From Spirabiliibacterium mucosae (GTDB taxonomy: Bacteria > Pseudomonadota > Gammaproteobacteria > Enterobacterales > Pasteurellaceae): 64,000 bases of DNA. The notes under the pieces are model-generated. The model worked only from the letters and a program-made list of their open reading frames with translations, was not told where the DNA came from and searched no databases. Shown here piece after piece: positions 58,515 through 64,000 of this stretch (positions within the stretch are counted from its first letter, which is position 1; each line of letters starts with the position of its first letter). Location of the stretch: NCBI RefSeq assembly GCF_014884965.1, contig NZ_JABTBO010000011.1:1-64000 (forward strand), in the 5' to 3' direction. The position numbers and the translations under genes were made by a program.

Positions 58515-58547
58515 ACCGCACTTTGGGTTTAAAGTGCGGTTTTTTTA
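58515..58547 (+). terminator. USS hairpin terminator after prs
   Basis: ACCGCACTTT (58515-58524) and AAAGTGCGGT (58531-58540) with a 6-nt loop, followed by T7, 21 bases after the prs stop. Confidence 0.9.
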
Positions 58548-58735
58548 TGCAATTTAGGCGCAATTTTCGCCTTTATGCAGTCATTTGTGTTGCGCGCTTG
58601 AAAACACTGGAAATCGCGCGCCAAACTCGCTACAATCAAAGCGTTATGCTCAACAAAAGTGTAATAAATTAAAACAGTTACTTCTTTTTGACCGCCGTGG
58701 GGCTGCTTGCGGCTTTTTTAACTGGAGAATAACCT

Positions 58736-60034
58736 ATGTCGTGGAATGGTTCAGACAATAACCATCAATCAGATCAAGACCCATGGGCAAAGCCTGGGCA
58801 ATCGAGTGGCAAAAAGCCTGAACCCCAACGGGGTGATGAGCGCCCACAACAAGGCGAGAGCCAGCGCTCAAACGAACAAGGCCCGCCAGATTTAGAGGCG
58901 GTGTTTAGCACCTTGCTGAAAAAACTTGGTGGCGGTAAATCCGGCAACAACCATAACGGCACACCGAATGGCTTTGCAGGCCTAGGCAAACTGCTGCCAG
59001 TTGTGGTGGTGATTGCACTCATTGTGTGGGCAGTGAGTGGCTTTTACACCATCAAAGAGGCCGAACGTGGCGTGGTGTTGCGCTTTGGTAAAGTCAACTC
59101 AATTGTGCAACCGGGTTTGAACTGGAAACCGACATTTGTTGACCGTGTGATGCCGGTGAATATTGAACGTATCAGCGAGCTACGCACCCAAGGCAGCATG
59201 CTCACCCAAGATGAAAACATGGTGGTGGTGGAGATGACGGTGCAATACCGCATCAACGACCCGGTCAAATATCTCTTTAGTGTCACCAATCCAAATGACA
59301 GCCTTTCGCAGGCGACTGACAGCGCTTTGCGTTATATCATCGGGCATATGAACATGGATGAAATTCTCACCACAGGCCGCTCGGTGGTGCGTGAAGACAC
59401 TTGGCGCTATTTGGAAAAAGTGATCAAGCCATACGATATGGGCTTGGAGGTGATTGATGTCAACTTCCAATCTGCGCGCCCACCTGAGCAGGTGAAAGAC
59501 GCCTTTGATGACGCCATCAAAGCGCAAGAAGACGAACAACGCTTTATCCGTAATGCTGAGGCCTACGCCCGTGAGGTGGAACCTATCGCCCGCGGTAACG
59601 CGCAACGCATTGTTGAGCAAGCCACCGCTTATCGTGAGCAAGTGGTGCTCGATGCGCAAGGGGAAGTGGAGCGCTATCAACAACTGTTGCCAGAATACAA
59701 AGCTGCGCCTGAATTGCTGCGCGAGAGAATGTATATCCAAGCGATGGAAAACATCATGAGCAAAACACCGAAAGTGATGTTGGACAACAGCGCGGGCAAC
59801 AGCTTAAACGTGCTGCCGCTGGAGCAATTGCTCAAAGGCAAAGTGGCCAGCGAGAGCGCCAAGGCCAGTGATGAAGGCAAGGCAGAAAACAAAAGTGCGG
59901 TCAGCAAACCGCGCGAGAAAGAAACCGCGCCGCCATCGCGCTCAAGCAACCCAAGCAACGCGATGGAAAACTATATCGGATCACAATATGACGAACAACT
60001 TTTCAACAACAACCGTCAAGGGAGATTTGAATAA
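58736..60034 (+). CDS. hflK: FtsH protease modulator HflK
   Basis: HflK and HflC form a large periplasm-facing membrane cage around the FtsH protease. The 432-residue product has a Gly/Gln/Ser-rich N terminus, a membrane helix LLPVVVVIALIVWAVSGFY, and an SPFH domain with ERGVVLRFGKVNSIVQPGLN and VMPVNIERI. A long helix region (EAYAREVEPIARGNAQRIVEQ in part, AREVEPIARGNAQRI) follows and the tail is variable. E. coli HflK is 419 residues. It is followed by hflC with a one-base overlap. The 190-base region before it shows no clear promoter. Confidence 0.96.
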   Translation: MSWNGSDNNHQSDQDPWAKPGQSSGKKPEPQRGDERPQQGESQRSNEQGPPDLEAVFSTLLKKLGGGKSGNNHNGTPNGFAGLGKLLPVVVVIALIVWAVSGFYTIKEAERGVVLRFGKVNSIVQPGLNWKPTFVDRVMPVNIERISELRTQGSMLTQDENMVVVEMTVQYRINDPVKYLFSVTNPNDSLSQATDSALRYIIGHMNMDEILTTGRSVVREDTWRYLEKVIKPYDMGLEVIDVNFQSARPPEQVKDAFDDAIKAQEDEQRFIRNAEAYAREVEPIARGNAQRIVEQATAYREQVVLDAQGEVERYQQLLPEYKAAPELLRERMYIQAMENIMSKTPKVMLDNSAGNSLNVLPLEQLLKGKVASESAKASDEGKAENKSAVSKPREKETAPPSRSSNPSNAMENYIGSQYDEQLFNNNRQGRFE

Positions 60035-60924
60035 TGCGTAAATTATTATTACCTGTTGTAATTATTCTCGCGGCGGTGCTCTACTCTAGCCTGGTTGTGA
60101 TCAACGAAGGATCTCGCGGCATTATGTTGCGCTTTAGCAAAGTGCTGCGTGACGATGGCAACAAAGTGAAAGTCTATCAACCTGGGCTGCATTTCAAGAT
60201 TCCGTTTATCGACAACATCAAAATCTTAGATGCGAAAATCCAAACCCTCGACGGCCAAGCAGACCGCTTTGTCACCGTAGAGAAAAAGGACTTGTTGGTG
60301 GACTCCTACGTTAAATGGCGCATCAGCGATTTCGGCCGTTTTTACACCAGTACAGGCGGCGGTGACTACACCCACGCAGAAAACTTGCTGCGGCGCAAAG
60401 TCAACGACCGTTTACGTAGCGAAATCGGCTCACGCACCATTAAAGACATCGTCTCGGGCACTCGTGGCGAGCTGATGACTGGCGCGCTCAATGCGCTCAA
60501 CACAGGCGCGGATAACGCCTCTGATCTCGGCATTGATGTGATTGACGTGCGCGTGAAACAGATCAACCTGCCTGAAGAAGTGTCGTCATCGATTTATCAA
60601 CGCATGCGCGCTGAGCGTGATGCCGTGGCGCGTGAGCACCGCTCACAAGGGCGCGAAAAAGCCGCCTTTATCCAAGCGGATGTCGATCGCAAAGTCACCT
60701 TAATTTTGGCCAACGCCAACAAAAAAGCGCAGGATTTGCGCGGTAACGGGGACGCCACCGCGGCCAAACTCTACGCCGATGCCTTCAGCCACGAGAGCGA
60801 GTTTTACAGCTTTGTGCGCAGCATGAAGGCCTATCAGCGCAGCTTCAACGAAGAGAACAATATGATGATTCTCAAACCGGGTGAAGACTTCTTCCGCTAT
60901 ATGCAATCACCGCAAGCCAAATAA
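60034..60924 (+). CDS. hflC: FtsH protease modulator HflC
   Basis: Partner of HflK. The 296-residue product has an N-terminal membrane helix (LLLPVVIILAAVLYSSLVV), an SPFH domain with NEGSRGIMLRFSKVLRD, IDNIKILDAKIQTLDGQADR in part (IKILDAKIQTLDGQADRF), and the C-terminal AFSHESEFYSFVRSMKAY. Its ATG overlaps the hflK stop (TAATG), so the two are made together, probably in equal amounts. The downstream gene purA is the same as in many gamma-proteobacteria. Confidence 0.97.
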   Translation: MRKLLLPVVIILAAVLYSSLVVINEGSRGIMLRFSKVLRDDGNKVKVYQPGLHFKIPFIDNIKILDAKIQTLDGQADRFVTVEKKDLLVDSYVKWRISDFGRFYTSTGGGDYTHAENLLRRKVNDRLRSEIGSRTIKDIVSGTRGELMTGALNALNTGADNASDLGIDVIDVRVKQINLPEEVSSSIYQRMRAERDAVAREHRSQGREKAAFIQADVDRKVTLILANANKKAQDLRGNGDATAAKLYADAFSHESEFYSFVRSMKAYQRSFNEENNMMILKPGEDFFRYMQSPQAK

Positions 60925-60934
60925 CCGCACTTTA

Positions 60935-60959
60935 ATGCCCCACATCTGGGGCATTTTTT
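60935..60959 (+). terminator. Terminator after hflC
   Basis: ATGCCCC and GGGGCAT form a 7-bp stem around CACATCT-type loop bases, followed by T6. A single uptake signal (ACCGCACTTT) lies just before it and is not part of the stem. Confidence 0.85.
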
Positions 60960-61044
60960 ATGCCGTGCGGGCGAATGTTGATTGTAGTTCTAGGCAGAAA
61001 ATAGTAAAGTAAACAGTTGCGAACTAAACTAGCTAAAAAGGTAA

Positions 61045-62349
<1,305 letters not shown>

Positions 62350-62353
62350 CAAT

Positions 62354-62382
62354 AAAAACCTCTGCCTTGGCAGAGGTTTTTT
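62354..62382 (+). terminator. Terminator after purA
   Basis: AAAACCTCTGCC and GGCAGAGGTTTT form a 12-bp stem with a 2-3-nt loop, followed by more T. It is 5 bases after the purA stop and is not a USS hairpin. Confidence 0.9.
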
Positions 62383-62406
62383 AAAGTGCGGTTAGAAACT
62401 CTCACA

Positions 62407-62427
62407 TAAGGGGCCATTGGCCCCTTA
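62407..62427 (-). terminator. Hairpin after nanQ
   Basis: TAAGGGGCCA and TGGCCCCTTA form a 10-bp stem with a one-base centre, 7 bases after the nanQ stop on the minus strand. T residues after it are few, so it may be a weak or Rho-assisted terminator. Confidence 0.65.
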
Positions 62428-62434
62428 ATGCGTA

Positions 62435-63798
<1,364 letters not shown>

Positions 63799-63835
63799 AG
63801 CTCACCTCAAATTGCAGCGATACTGCGCCAGGCAC

Positions 63836-63865
63836 AGTATAAACATTTCTAAAAAGGGATTTCAA
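63836..63865 (-). promoter_or_regulatory. Promoter of nanK-nanQ
   Basis: On the minus strand TTGAAA (63860-63865) and TATACT (63836-63841), 18 bases apart, fit a sigma-70 promoter 38 bases upstream of the nanK ATG. Confidence 0.6.
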
Positions 63866-63936
63866 TAAATTGTGTTGATAGAGTAATACGATGTTCAAAA
63901 AGCAACAACAAGCAAGCATAAAAAATGAGATCTCAA

Positions 63937-63952
63937 GCAGATTTTTCTCACA
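63937..63952. promoter_or_regulatory. Possible CRP half-site pair upstream of nanK
   Basis: GCAGA-TTTTTC-TCACA has one perfect CRP half (TCACA) and a weak second. It lies about 115 bases from the likely nanK start point, so it may serve a divergent gene outside the window. Sialic-acid operons are known to be CRP-controlled in H. influenzae. Confidence 0.3.
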
Positions 63953-64000
63953 AAGCAGGCTGCCATTTTCCATTTTGAAAATTAAAAACCAAACAATATT

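Noticed and set aside
58541-58735. A promoter for hflK built from TTGAAA (58598) and TACAAT (58631)
   Set aside because: The spacing of 27 bases is too long for a sigma-70 promoter, and no better pair was found.

Overview
The window is a 64 kb stretch of chromosome from a gamma-proteobacterium of the family Pasteurellaceae. The strongest sign is the 9-bp DNA uptake signal AAGTGCGGT and its complement ACCGCACTT. It is scattered through genes and very often sits as inverted pairs after stop codons. This is the Haemophilus/Aggregatibacter/Pasteurella (Hin-type) signal, not the ACAAGCGGT type. The genes, the E. coli-like local gene orders and a comNOPQ-recC cluster fit the same family. The DNA looks GC-richer by eye than H. 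influenzae (not counted), so I do not name a genus. No rRNA, tRNA, prophage, insertion sequence or CRISPR array was recognised, and no stretch longer than 300 bases lacks a gene.

Layout. 0-7.3 kb: end of an HdeD-like gene, plsY, folB, yigB, a methyltransferase behind a Fur-like box, aspA, fxsA, groES-groEL with a heat-shock promoter. 7.3-15.6 kb: azoR, the mprA-emrA-emrB efflux operon, a dctPQM C4-dicarboxylate TRAP transporter, and a divergent HxlR regulator/oxidoreductase pair. 15.6-24.3 kb: asmA-like, dcd, udk, rsmC, holD-rimI, yjdM, grxA, rimK, ycfP, a YaeR-type glyoxalase, mepS, nfo. 24.4-33.8 kb: a TorD-like chaperone, yccS-yccF-mgsA-csgI, acyP, an iron/manganese ABC transporter (yfeABCD type) with a Fur-like box, tusE, yccA. 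33.8-42.1 kb: pgeF-rluD, bamD, and queA-tgt-yajC-secD-secF. 42.2-50.1 kb: the competence pseudopilin operon comN-O-P-Q leading into recC, and murQ-murP. 50.3-58.5 kb: a GntP-family permease, rsmI, lpoA-yraN-diaA-dolP-lolB-ispE-prs. 58.7-64 kb: hflK-hflC, purA, nanQ, nanK.

How the parts work together. Several genes serve the envelope and peptidoglycan (lpoA, mepS, bamD, lolB, dolP, SecDF-YajC, murQP recycling). The comNOPQ-recC operon with its CRP-S-like site and the uptake signals are two sides of natural transformation. dctPQM with aspA points to fumarate/aspartate use, and nanQ-nanK to sialic acid use.

The most important caution is that seven genes are interrupted or extended by single-base frameshifts (emrB, emrA, dctM, grxA, acyP, comP, lpoA). 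Six look like one missing base in a short homopolymer and one like an extra A in an A8 run. In two of them the shifted frame runs through the gene's own terminator. Some of these genes are expected to be important for growth, so base-calling errors are the likeliest cause, though real mutation is not excluded. I found no convincing new multi-gene system. The more interesting signals are in how uptake sequences are used: as terminators, as C-terminal codons and inside signal peptides.
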